Of a stretch of DNA of 10,285 bases, positions 1 through 6,356 are shown in pieces. The notes beneath the pieces were generated by a model. That model saw nothing but the letters and a program-made list of their open reading frames with translations, was not told where the DNA came from and did no database searches. Each line of letters opens with the position of its first letter. Position 1 is the stretch's first letter. Position numbers and translations under genes: made by a program. Origin of the DNA: an uncultured Clostridia bacterium (GTDB lineage Bacteria > Bacillota > Clostridia > Oscillospirales > Acutalibacteraceae); the NCBI GenBank assembly GCA_947623765.1, contig CANQIG010000050.1, positions 1 to 10,285 on the forward strand, read 5' to 3'.

Positions 1-1046
1 ACGCTTCCGGAATGTTCCCGATCGACAGTCATACAAAGTCATACAATAGGGAGATGGTCGCGAAATTCGATGCGCGGCACGAAAAGGACGGGCTGCCGTG
101 GAAGATCCTCGACATCCTTCCGCAGGTGCTTCTCGCGGGGGAGGACGCGGGCACGCTCACCGAGGAGGGCGCGAAGCTCCTCGACCCGACGGGCACGCTT
201 GAGCCCGGCTGCCCGCTCGCGCCGCCGGAGGGCGACGCCGGGACCGGCATGGCCGCGACGAACAGCGTCCGCGTGCGCACGGGCAACATCTCGGCGGGGA
301 CCTCTGTGTTCTCGATGATCGTCCTCGAAAAGCCGCTCGAAAAGGTCCACACGGAGATCGACGTCGTGACGACGCCCTCCGGCGCGGACGTCGCGATGGT
401 CCACTGCAACAACTGCACGTCCGATCTGAACGCGTGGGCCGGGCTGCTCTGCCAGTTCGCGAAGGCGGCGGGCCACGAGATGAAGCTCGGGCAGGCGCTC
501 GACATTCTGTTCACTTCGTCGCTCTCGGCGGAAAAGGACCTCGGCGGGCTCTCGGCGGTGAGCTTCCTCTCCGGCGAGCCGGTCGCGGGCTTGGAGGCCG
601 GCCGGCCGCTGTTCCTCCGCGCGCCGGACAGCCGCTTCACGCTCGAGAACTTCGGTCGTACATTGTTATACAGCGCGCTCGCGACGCTCCGCATCGGCAA
701 CGAGATCCTAAGGCGCGAGGAGCACGTCGCGGTCGATACGCTCTTCGGGCACGGCGGGTTCTTCAAGGCGAAGCTGCCGGGGCAGCGCGCGATGGCGGCG
801 GCGCTCGGCTACCCGATCTCCGTGATGGAGACGGCGGGGGAGGGCGGCCCGTGGGGCATGGCGCTCCTCGCGCTCTACCGCGTGGACGGCGCCGCGCAGC
901 CGCTCGAGGACTACCTCGAGCAGAAGATCTTCTCCGCCGGGAGCGTCGAGACCGTGCAGCCCGTCCCCGAGGAGGAGGAGAGCTTCGACCTCTTCCTCGC
1001 GCGCTTCAAAAAAGACCTCGCCGCGGAAAAAGCCGCGCTGCTCTGA
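1..1046 (+). CDS. FGGY-family carbohydrate kinase, C-terminal part (5' end outside window)
   Basis: The reading frame is open from base 3 and already reads ASGMFPIDS before the first internal ATG, so the gene starts upstream of the window and the ATG at 12 is not the true start. About 348 residues are visible of a family that is usually about 500. FGGY kinases phosphorylate sugars such as xylulose, ribulose or rhamnulose with ATP in the cytoplasm. The visible part is the C-terminal ATPase-like half. It shows a GDAGTGMAATN stretch, a glycine-rich TGNISAGTSVFSMIVLE segment of the nucleotide-binding type, and near the C-terminus HGGFFKAKLPGQRAMAAALG followed by ETAGEGGPWGMALLALY, which matches the conserved end of the family. 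The substrate cannot be fixed from this half; xylulokinase-like or ribulokinase-like is the best guess. It is strongly GC-rich, unlike the minus-strand genes that follow, and ends at a shared terminator. Confidence 0.88.
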   Translation, partial: ASGMFPIDSHTKSYNREMVAKFDARHEKDGLPWKILDILPQVLLAGEDAGTLTEEGAKLLDPTGTLEPGCPLAPPEGDAGTGMAATNSVRVRTGNISAGTSVFSMIVLEKPLEKVHTEIDVVTTPSGADVAMVHCNNCTSDLNAWAGLLCQFAKAAGHEMKLGQALDILFTSSLSAEKDLGGLSAVSFLSGEPVAGLEAGRPLFLRAPDSRFTLENFGRTLLYSALATLRIGNEILRREEHVAVDTLFGHGGFFKAKLPGQRAMAAALGYPISVMETAGEGGPWGMALLALYRVDGAAQPLEDYLEQKIFSAGSVETVQPVPEEEESFDLFLARFKKDLAAEKAALL

Positions 1047-1068
1047 CCCCGCGCGGCCCCCATAAATC

Positions 1069-1120
1069 AAAAAAACTCGGTGCGGAACGCCCCCAAAGGC
1101 GCCCCGCACCGTTTCTCTTT
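1069..1120. terminator. Bidirectional intrinsic terminator between convergent genes
   Basis: An 8-bp perfect stem, CGGTGCGG (1078-1085) with CCGCACCG (1104-1111), has a further inner CGCC/GGCG pairing. On the plus strand it is followed by TTTCTCTTT (1112-1120), which would end the kinase transcript. On the minus strand it is followed, after AG, by seven T residues (complement of 1069-1075), which is the stronger tail and would end the Nudix-peptidase transcript. The position between two convergent stops fits both roles. Confidence 0.8.
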
Positions 1121-1217
1121 CCACCGACCCCCCGCAGGGCGCGCGGCTCAAATTCATGCGCAAAAAGGCCCTTCCAGCCCCACGCTCCGCGCCTATCGTC
1201 CCGCCAGAGGGAAATTT

Positions 1218-1577
1218 CTACTCGGCATAGATTTCCAAAAACGATGTGATTTTCCCGTGCGTATATTCGCCCTCGATCAGCCCGAACTCCGGGTCACAAT
1301 ATTTCTCGTCATATAGCAGCGCCCAATGCGTATATCCCGCGTCCGTATGAACCGTCAGGATCGAATACTTGTAAGGGACCGGGTTCTTCTTGGAGATCCG
1401 CTTGTTTCTTTCCGCGTGTCCGATGCCGTAAACGTCGAGGATCTCCATCAGCTGGCCGATGCTCGTCGCCCCGTCTGTTTTCATGTCCTTGATGACTTCC
1501 TCGACGCTTTTCCCTGCGATCATGGCGATGCACGCCTGTCCGCACGTCAAAGGAGTCGGCTGCATTATAAGCTCCAT
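1218..1577 (-). CDS. Stand-alone peptidase C39-like cysteine protease domain protein
   Basis: A 119-residue protein consisting of almost nothing but a C39/papain-like fold. The N-terminus MQPTPLTCGQACIAMIAG matches the C39 signature: Gln6 in the oxyanion position six residues before the nucleophile Cys12. His84 in GYTHWALL and Asp95 in CDPEFG are in the right order and spacing for the remaining catalytic residues. C39 domains usually cleave leader peptides after a double glycine and are fused to an ABC exporter; here there is no transporter, no membrane segment and no signal peptide. A cytoplasmic activity on an unknown substrate is inferred. The start is supported by GGAGG at 1586-1590 (minus strand), eight bases from the ATG. 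It lies 44 bp downstream of the Nudix gene with no promoter between, so the two are probably co-transcribed. Base composition is lower in GC than the kinase. Confidence 0.8.
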   Translation of the reverse strand: MELIMQPTPLTCGQACIAMIAGKSVEEVIKDMKTDGATSIGQLMEILDVYGIGHAERNKRISKKNPVPYKYSILTVHTDAGYTHWALLYDEKYCDPEFGLIEGEYTHGKITSFLEIYAE

Positions 1578-1621
1578 CTACGATTCCTCCCATACCGGAG
1601 GTTCTCTTGATACACCTGAGT

Positions 1622-2125
1622 TTATTCAAAAAAACTCAATAGTTCTTCGTCGATCCTTGCGATCGGCTCTTTGTCCTTGATCTGGCTGTACAAAGCGAGT
1701 TTTGTGATCTCCGTCTTATCTTCGACCTGTGCGTACAGATCGTCAATATCCGTATAGGGCAGGGTGATCCCATACAATCCGCCGTATTCGATCCTTTCTT
1801 TCGGCGAAAAATAATCCGGCTGCAATAAGAGTTTCATGGTTCCAAGGAAGACAGCGTCCGCGTGATGGAGGCCCACTTCCTCGCGGCATTCTCTCACGAT
1901 ACACGCCCGTGGAGACTCGCCGCTCTCCACACACCCGCCGAAAATCTCATACCTGCTGCGCCACCGGTTCCACCCCAAAAGATAGTCGTTCCCGATTTTC
2001 ACAACGGCAAGACAGTGTGTCAGAAGCGGATTTTTTTCCAAAACCGCTTCGTCTTCCCTTTCTAAGGAGATCAATACATTTCCGTCCTCATCCTTGCAAA
2101 TATACGAATTACAAGAAATATCCAT
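1622..2125 (-). CDS. Nudix hydrolase
   Basis: A 167-residue protein with a complete Nudix box at residues 64-86: G64, E70, R78-E79, E82-E83 and G85-L86, in the canonical Gx5Ex7REx2EExGL spacing. Nudix enzymes hydrolyse nucleoside diphosphates linked to another moiety, such as nucleotide sugars, ADP-ribose or oxidised nucleotides, using Mg2+ held by the box glutamates. The substrate here is not evident. The first ~35 residues form a short lead-in before the domain (LTHCLAVVKIGNDYLLGW). The start has a good ribosome site, GGAGGGG at 2131-2137 (minus), five bases from the ATG, and a promoter lies just upstream. It is the first gene of an operon with the C39-like peptidase. The combination of these two is not one I recognise as a named system. 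Confidence 0.9.
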   Translation of the reverse strand: MDISCNSYICKDEDGNVLISLEREDEAVLEKNPLLTHCLAVVKIGNDYLLGWNRWRSRYEIFGGCVESGESPRACIVRECREEVGLHHADAVFLGTMKLLLQPDYFSPKERIEYGGLYGITLPYTDIDDLYAQVEDKTEITKLALYSQIKDKEPIARIDEELLSFFE

Positions 2126-2160
2126 ATGCGCCCCTCCAACTCCCGTTTCCCGTCCTCCTA

Positions 2161-2189
2161 ATTCTACTACGCCCCGCCACCAAAGTCAA
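2161..2189 (-). promoter_or_regulatory. Vegetative promoter of the Nudix-peptidase operon
   Basis: On the minus strand, TTGACT (complement of 2184-2189), a 17-bp spacer, then TAGAAT (complement of 2161-2166). Transcription would begin about 30 bases before the Nudix start codon. The flanking bases closely match the promoter of the CFI-box gene at 2726-2754. A 6-bp inverted repeat, GGGAAC (2201-2206) with GTTCCC (2212-2217), lies just upstream of the -35 and could be an operator or the remains of a hairpin; its role is unknown. Confidence 0.75.
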
Positions 2190-2327
2190 CGCCGCCCTCG
2201 GGGAACGGCGCGTTCCCGGGGCGACGGTTTAGAACTGGTGTTTTTCGGTTATCGGTCAGACAAAAGGAAGTCCATCGAACCATATTTGCTAAGTAAAGCA
2301 AAGCCAGTGCACATACGCACTTATTGA

Positions 2328-2672
2328 TTAAAATGATCTATCATTGTACGGCTCATTAGAAATGCCCTCACGATTTAGCTTAGAAACAAGTCTATTCAAG
2401 CGGGCCTTCCAAAACCGCAGAAACCACTTCTGCTTGCCAAATAATTTAACAAGCGCAGGGCTAAGGAAATAATATGTCTTGATAAAAGCCAATCCCCAAA
2501 AGTTTGTTGCCAGTTGATTATCTCTAAATCTGCGTAAAGTCCAAACTTCCGGGCAGTCATATGAACCATAGACTGCTGTTGCAATATAACATCCGCTTTT
2601 TGCCATTCTTCTTGCTTTTTCAGGACTATATCCCATTTTTCTCCTATGATTGTATCTTTCCCTGTAACCCAT
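2328..2672 (-). CDS. Small CFI-box-CTERM domain protein
   Basis: A 114-residue protein. From residue 28 it reads CYIATAVYGSYDCPEVWTLR, then RFRDNQLATNFWGLAFIKTYYFLSP and ALVKLFG, a close match to the CFI-box-CTERM domain, a cysteine-containing C-terminal module of unknown function usually found at the end of larger proteins. Here only a short basic leader (MGYRERYNHRRKMGYSPEKARRMAKSG) precedes it. The stretch FWGLAFIKTYYFLSPALVKLFG is hydrophobic enough to be membrane-associated, though that is an inference. The start is supported by a GGGGG-type ribosome site at 2679-2683 (minus) six bases away and a strong promoter upstream. The gene is visibly AT-rich with codon use unlike all neighbours, a sign of recent transfer. 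No clear terminator follows; TTTGCT/AGCAAA (2285-2302) is a weak inverted repeat without a T-tract. Confidence 0.82.
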   Translation of the reverse strand: MGYRERYNHRRKMGYSPEKARRMAKSGCYIATAVYGSYDCPEVWTLRRFRDNQLATNFWGLAFIKTYYFLSPALVKLFGKQKWFLRFWKARLNRLVSKLNREGISNEPYNDRSF

Positions 2673-2725
2673 ATTTATCCCCCTTGTGTTCCTAGTTTTA
2701 TAAACTTCAATTTATCGTTTTCCTG

Positions 2726-2754
2726 ATTTTACTACATACTAGGCAAAAAGTCAA
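2726..2754 (-). promoter_or_regulatory. Vegetative promoter of the CFI-box gene
   Basis: On the minus strand, TTGACT (complement of 2749-2754), a 17-bp spacer and TAAAAT (complement of 2726-2731), giving a leader of about 45-50 bases before the start codon. Sequence on both sides of the hexamers is shared with the Nudix operon promoter. Confidence 0.78.
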
Positions 2755-2805
2755 CACCTCCCTTTTCTTTCCAAACCCCGAGGTAAAACAGACTTCTTCT
2801 CTATC

Positions 2806-3248
2806 CCAGCAATAAACGGCCCGCGCCAAATACGCCTCGTTCCCCGCGCCACGCCCGCTTCGCCGCCAGCCCCGCGCGAAGCGGTAAGCCCTCCACCCCC
2901 GCACACCAAAATCAAAACGCCCAATTCCCGCAACAGACGGCCCGCGCCAAATACGCCTCGTTCCCCGCGCCACGCCCGCTTCGCCGCCAGCGCCGCGCGA
3001 AGCGGTAAGCCCTCCACCCTCCGCGCACCAAAATCATAATTCCCCGTTCTCGTCGCAAACGCCCGCGTTCCCCGCGCTACGCCCGCTTCACCGCCAGCCC
3101 CACACGAAGCGGTAAGCCCTTCACCCCCGCGCACCAAAATCAAAATGCCCGTTCCCGCAACAGATAGACCGCACCCAATGCGCCGCATTCCCCGCGCCAC
3201 GCCCGCTTCGCCGCCAGCGTCGCGCGAAGCGGTAAGCCCTTCACCCCC
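2806..3248. repeat. Four-copy tandem repeat array with internal inverted repeats
   Basis: A GC-rich stretch without a convincing gene holds four imperfect direct repeats. The anchor ACGCCCGCTT occurs at 2851, 2972, 3079 and 3199, giving periods of 121, 107 and 120 bp. Each unit runs roughly from CCCGCAACAGACGG through CCGCGCCACGCCC, then a hairpin, then GCGGTAAGCCCT and CGCACCAAAATCA. The hairpin is CCGCTTCGC paired with GCGAAGCGG (copy 1: 2855-2863 with 2876-2884), with a 12-base loop. Copies 1, 2 and 4 keep nine pairs; copy 3 keeps seven. A minus-strand open frame of 183 codons crosses the array, but the motif moves between frames as the period changes (107 and 121 are not multiples of 3), has no ribosome site and reads as low-complexity Gly/Ala/Arg, so I do not call it a gene. 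Confidence 0.85.
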
Positions 3249-3295
3249 TTCCCCCTCCATCCTCTCGCGCCAAGAACCCCCTCCAAAACTTTTTC

Positions 3296-3324
3296 TTGAC
3301 AAATGCCCTTTTCTGTCTTACAAT
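3296..3324 (+). promoter_or_regulatory. Vegetative promoter of the padR-type operon
   Basis: A consensus TTGACA (3296-3301), 17-bp spacer and TACAAT (3319-3324). The start codon of the regulator is about 80 bases downstream, leaving a leader long enough to hold the operator-like repeats described at 3321-3351. Confidence 0.82.
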
Positions 3325-3351
3325 ATCGTTAATCAATATTGAGAGACGATA
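3321..3351 (+). promoter_or_regulatory. Candidate PadR operator overlapping -10 and transcription start
   Basis: Two nested inverted repeats overlap the -10 element and the start of transcription: CAATAT (3321-3326) with ATATTG (3336-3341), and TATCGT (3324-3329) with ACGATA (3346-3351). PadR-family repressors bind dyads at their own promoters, so autorepression is the natural reading. Which of the two dyads is the real site cannot be decided from one sequence. Confidence 0.5.
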
Positions 3352-3406
3352 AAGCAGAAAAACAAGCGTAAAATCATAACTCAAATGAAAGAAAGGAGAA
3401 GCAGCG

Positions 3407-3760
3407 ATGCCCAAACGCTCGATGGAGAACCTCACCGAGTCGATGTTCTACGTGCTGATGGCGCTGCGGACCGGCCCGATGTGCGGCACGGACGCCGCAA
3501 AGTACGTGGAGGAGCGCACGGCGGGCCGCGTCCGCATCGGCCCGGCGACGCTCTACACGGTCCTCGCGAAGTTCGAGAACGAAAAGTACACCCGGCAGAC
3601 CGAGGTCGACGGTCGCCGCCGCACCTACACGATCACCGAAAAAGGCGAAAAGGCGTTTCAGGCCGAGCTCGTGCGGCTTCGGCTCTGCGTCGCGGACGCG
3701 GAAGGAGGGGAGGAGCATGAGGAAGACGGTCTTCCGGCTCCCGCCGTGTCCGGCGTATGA
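3407..3760 (+). CDS. PadR-family transcriptional regulator
   Basis: A 117-residue winged-helix repressor, the usual size for short PadR proteins. The fold is traceable: helix 1 in LTESMFYVLMALRTGPMCGT, the recognition region GRVRIGPATLYTVLAKFENE (about residues 40-61), and the wing DGRRRTYTITEKGEKAF. The C-terminal helix that normally dimerises is short (AELVRLRLCVADAEGGEEHE) and ends in a Pro/Ala tail that overlaps the next gene. The start is fixed by AAAGGAGAA at 3392-3400, with GGAG eight bases from the ATG. It overlaps the DUF2812 gene by 44 bp, consistent with translational coupling. PadR plus DUF2812 membrane protein is a recurrent pair in Clostridia and Bacilli; the regulator likely controls the pair through the upstream dyads. 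The effector is unknown. Confidence 0.9.
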   Translation: MPKRSMENLTESMFYVLMALRTGPMCGTDAAKYVEERTAGRVRIGPATLYTVLAKFENEKYTRQTEVDGRRRTYTITEKGEKAFQAELVRLRLCVADAEGGEEHEEDGLPAPAVSGV

Positions 3761-4928
3761 CGCGCCGGGAACGGAGCGCTGGCTCGGCGAGATGGCCGAA
3801 CACGGGCTCCACCTGAAAAAAGAGGACAGCATCCACGTCTTCGCAACGTTCGAGCCCGGCGAGGCGAAGCCCGTCCGCTACCGGCTCGAGGCCGCGCCGG
3901 GCGGGACGGGCCTCCTCTCCGCGAACGGCGGCGAGCCCGCCTCCGACGCGAAGGAGATGGCCGAGTCGTTCGGCTGGGAGTACGTCGCGAACCGAGGGAT
4001 GTTCTTCATCTTCCGCAGCGAGGACCCCGCCGCGCCGGAGTTCCACACCGACCCCAAATTGCAGGCCGAGGGCTTCCGCCGCCTCAAGCGGAACGAATAC
4101 GGGAGCACGGGGTGGTCCGCGGTCCTGCTCGCCCTGCTGATCTGGGGTTACGCCGCGCTCGGCCCGCTCCTCCTGACCATTCGCTTCGGGACGGTATTCA
4201 CGCTCCTGCTCTTTGCGGCGACCCTTTGGGAGACCGTCGGCCCGCTGCGGCAGGCGCGGGTGCTCGCGCGTCTCGAACGCCACCTGCGCGCCGGTGAACC
4301 GCTCCGCACGGCGAACCTGAAGCGCCCCAACATGGGCCTCTACCGCGCGCGGCGCGTCTTCGGCGCGGTGTGCGCCGCGCTGTTCCTCTTTGCGTTCGGG
4401 TCGTACTACTTCGGGGACCGCCTCGGCATGGGCCGCGTCCCGCTCGAGGACTACCAAAAGCCGCTGCCCTTCGCGACGCTCCTCGAGCTGACCGGCGGCG
4501 CGACTGTCGAGCCGTACTTCACGGGCCTCAGCTTCAATTCGGTCCGCGCGCGCCACGACCTCCTCGCGCCCGCCGTGATCGAGCGGGAGGAGTGCCCGCG
4601 CATCCGCGCCGCAGACGGCACGCTCCTCTACGAGGGCGTCTACGACGTCTCGTATTTCCGGACGCAGAGCGCCTTCCTCGCGGAGCGCCTTTTCAAAGAG
4701 ATGCTTCGCGCGTACTCCAAAGAACACGAGACCGAGTCCCCGCTCTCCCTCCCCGGCGCTGACCGCGCCGCGCGCTTCACAGGGGAATTGCGCGAACTCT
4801 CCGTCCTCCTGCAAAAGGGCAAGACCGTCGCGCTCGTGCGCTTTGGCTCCGCGCAGGACCCGGCGACCGTCGATACGCTCGCCCGCCGCTTCGCCGATTG
4901 CCTCGACGCGCAGGACCCCGCCCGGTAA
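3717..4928 (+). CDS. DUF2812 domain-containing membrane protein
   Basis: A 403-residue protein. The N-terminal ~110 residues fit DUF2812: WLGEMAEHGLHL at 22-33, a YRLE-type strand, then ESFGWEYVANRGMFFIFRSED, typical of the family. Three hydrophobic segments follow, at about 133-153, 157-175 and 214-232, so it should be an inner-membrane protein. The last ~170 residues are soluble and resemble nothing I can name. Function is unknown; partnership with PadR suggests a role in envelope stress or signalling, but that is inference. The start has a purine-rich GGAGGGGAGGAG site directly upstream and lies inside the end of the PadR gene. The terminal ~200 bp is echoed in degraded form just downstream. 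GC content and codon use match the chromosome-like neighbours. Confidence 0.85.
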   Translation: MRKTVFRLPPCPAYDAPGTERWLGEMAEHGLHLKKEDSIHVFATFEPGEAKPVRYRLEAAPGGTGLLSANGGEPASDAKEMAESFGWEYVANRGMFFIFRSEDPAAPEFHTDPKLQAEGFRRLKRNEYGSTGWSAVLLALLIWGYAALGPLLLTIRFGTVFTLLLFAATLWETVGPLRQARVLARLERHLRAGEPLRTANLKRPNMGLYRARRVFGAVCAALFLFAFGSYYFGDRLGMGRVPLEDYQKPLPFATLLELTGGATVEPYFTGLSFNSVRARHDLLAPAVIEREECPRIRAADGTLLYEGVYDVSYFRTQSAFLAERLFKEMLRAYSKEHETESPLSLPGADRAARFTGELRELSVLLQKGKTVALVRFGSAQDPATVDTLARRFADCLDAQDPAR

Positions 4929-4936
4929 TCGCCGCG

Positions 4937-5080
4937 CGCCGAAAACCCGAGTCCCCATCGTCGATTTGCCCTGCGTTTCCGAGGCGAATTGCGCGAGCGC
5001 TCCGTCCTCCTGCAAAAAGGCAAAGCCGCCGCGCAGGACCCGCCCAAACCGAGACCCTCGCCCGCCGCTTCGCCGCGCGC
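4937..5080 (+). pseudogene. Degenerate downstream copy of the DUF2812 gene 3' end
   Basis: This noncoding stretch repeats the end of the preceding gene. Shared blocks occur in the same order: CGAGTCCCC, GAATTGCGCGA (4785 and 4986), an 18-bp block CTCCGTCCTCCTGCAAAA, GCGCAGGACCCG (4851 and 5031), and a 19-bp block starting CTCGCCCGCCGC (4878 and 5057). The offset is 201 bp in the first blocks and about 180 bp in the last ones, so the copy has lost about 21 bp internally. Frame is not preserved and there is no start signal, so it is a relic rather than a gene. It ends within about 15 bp of the next promoter. Confidence 0.75.
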
Positions 5081-5089
5081 GATTCCGGC

Positions 5090-5118
5090 TTGCAAAGTGC
5101 GGAAAGCTATGGTACAAT
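5090..5118 (+). promoter_or_regulatory. Promoter of the chromate-transporter operon, extended -10
   Basis: TTGCAA (5090-5095), 17-bp spacer and TACAAT (5113-5118), with TGG directly before the -10 giving an extended -10 element. Transcription would start near 5125, about 68 bases before the preferred start codon. The -35 is the same TTGCAA variant as in the MATE promoter. Confidence 0.75.
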
Positions 5119-5192
5119 AAACTCGAATCAGGAAGGGCCGCCGGCATCGTTTGAGATCCGGGACGGCCGTTTCGCAAAACGGGGTGTTTAGG

Positions 5193-5756
5193 ATGGACAA
5201 GGCCGGGTTTCTCGACCTGTTCCTGACCTTCGCGCGCATCGGCGGGCTGACCTTCGGCGGCGGCTACGCCATGCTGCCGATGCTGCAAAAAGAGGTCGTG
5301 GAGAACAAAAAGTGGGCCACCGAGGAGGAGCTCCTCGATTACTACGCCGTCGGGCAGTGTACGCCGGGCGTGATCGCGGTGAACGTCGCGACGTTCATCG
5401 GGCAGAAGACGCGCGGCGTCCTCGGCGGGATCGTGGCGACGCTCGGCGTCGTCGCGCCGTCGTTCGTCATCATTCTCGTGCTCGCGACGCTCATCACGCA
5501 CTTCGCGGAGTACCCGGTCGTCGCGCACGCGCTCGCGGGCATCCGCGTGGCGGTCGCGGCGCTGATCGTCTCGGCGATCGTGAAGCTCTGGAAGAAGGGC
5601 GTGAAGGACCTGCTCGGCGTCGTGATCTTCGCGCTCGTCATCCTGCTCTCGCTCGTGCTCGATGTCTCGCCGATCATCATCGTCGTCACGGCGATGCTCT
5701 TCGGCATCCTCTACGGGCGGCTGACCGCGAAAGCCGGGAAGGAGGAGAAGAAATGA
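5193..5756 (+). CDS. chrA: Chromate transporter, half-size, first subunit
   Basis: A 187-residue membrane protein of the short-chain CHR family, in which two adjacent half-size proteins replace one full-length ChrA. It shows the family hallmarks FGGGYAMLP at 21-29 and QCTPGVIAVN at 55-64, then several hydrophobic helices up to FGILYGRL. CHR proteins export chromate or move related oxyanions; the physiological substrate in anaerobes is often unclear. The second proline of the usual STPGPIAVN motif is Val60 here. I chose the ATG at 5193 because homologues begin close to this point; the site before it (GGGGTG, 5181-5186) is modest. A TTG at 5151 would add 14 residues of poor character. It overlaps the next gene by ATGA, so the two are translated together and likely form a heterodimer. 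Confidence 0.87.
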   Translation: MDKAGFLDLFLTFARIGGLTFGGGYAMLPMLQKEVVENKKWATEEELLDYYAVGQCTPGVIAVNVATFIGQKTRGVLGGIVATLGVVAPSFVIILVLATLITHFAEYPVVAHALAGIRVAVAALIVSAIVKLWKKGVKDLLGVVIFALVILLSLVLDVSPIIIVVTAMLFGILYGRLTAKAGKEEKK

Positions 5757-6352
5757 CCTTCCTCCTGCTGTTCTACGAATTCTTCAAGGCCGGGCTGTTC
5801 GCGATCGGCGGCGGCCTCGCGACGCTGCCGTTCCTCTACGACATCGCGGAAAAATACACGTGGTTCGACGAGCGGATGCTCTCCGATATGATCGCGATCT
5901 CCGAGAGCACGCCCGGGCCCATCGGGGTCAACATGGCGACGTACGCCGGCTACAACGCCGGGGCGTATGTCGCGGGGATCCCCGGCGGCATCCTCGGCGC
6001 GGCGACGGCGACGATCGGGCTCATCACGCCGAGCGTCATCGTGATCCTCATTGTCGCGCAGTTTTTGAAGCGCTTCAAGGAGAGCAAGATCGTGCAGGAC
6101 GTGTTCTATACGCTGCGTCCCGCCGTGACGGGCCTCATCGCCTGCGCCTGCTTCTCGACGATGACCGGCTCGCTGTTCTTCCCGGAGGCACTTTCCGGGT
6201 TCTCGTTCCCGGGGAGCCTCGTGCAGCTCTTCTCGCTGCCCGCGCTCGCGCTCTTCGCGGTGCTGCTCTTCGGCGTACTGAAATTCAAAAAAGTCCACCC
6301 CGTGGTCTTTATCGCGGTCGCGGCGGTGGTCGGGATCGTTCTGAAATTCTAA
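5753..6352 (+). CDS. chrA: Chromate transporter, half-size, second subunit
   Basis: A 199-residue membrane protein, the partner half of the CHR pair. It carries the equivalent motifs FAIGGGLATLPFL (residues 16-28) and SESTPGPIGVNMATY (50-64), here with the intact PGP. Helices follow in TATIGLITPSVIVILIVAQFL, AVTGLIACACFSTM, LPALALFAVLLFGVL and VVFIAVAAVVGIVLKF. The start codon overlaps the stop of the first half (ATGA, 5753-5756) and is preceded by GGAGG at 5741-5745, seven bases away, giving tight coupling. The same frame remains open further upstream inside the first gene, but that part is a shadow. The two halves are clearly diverged from one another, as is usual for the antiparallel CHR pairs. 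Confidence 0.88.
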   Translation: MTFLLLFYEFFKAGLFAIGGGLATLPFLYDIAEKYTWFDERMLSDMIAISESTPGPIGVNMATYAGYNAGAYVAGIPGGILGAATATIGLITPSVIVILIVAQFLKRFKESKIVQDVFYTLRPAVTGLIACACFSTMTGSLFFPEALSGFSFPGSLVQLFSLPALALFAVLLFGVLKFKKVHPVVFIAVAAVVGIVLKF

Positions 6353-6356
6353 AAAC

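Noticed and set aside
1121..1217. Possible echo of the kinase gene end (CGCGCGGCTCAAATTCATGC)
   Set aside because: It resembles CGCGCGCTTCAAAAAAGACC near 1000 only over a short, low-complexity stretch, much weaker than the two accepted echoes.
2806..3248. CRISPR array
   Set aside because: Units are 107-121 bp with similarity along the whole unit, there are no unique spacers of regular length, and no cas gene is nearby.
2751..3302. Minus-strand 183-codon open frame as a repeat protein
   Set aside because: The repeated motif shifts between reading frames as the repeat period changes, composition is GC-driven Gly/Ala/Arg, and no ribosome site precedes it.
3633..5528. Minus-strand 631-codon open frame
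   Set aside because: It is antisense to the PadR, DUF2812 and chromate-transporter genes, and is an Arg/Glu-rich shadow caused by high GC.
5312..6352. A single 346-residue protein ending in the second chromate transporter
   Set aside because: Its first 147 codons are out of frame inside the first transporter gene and are Arg/His-rich; the ATG at 5753 has a good ribosome site and begins the recognised family.
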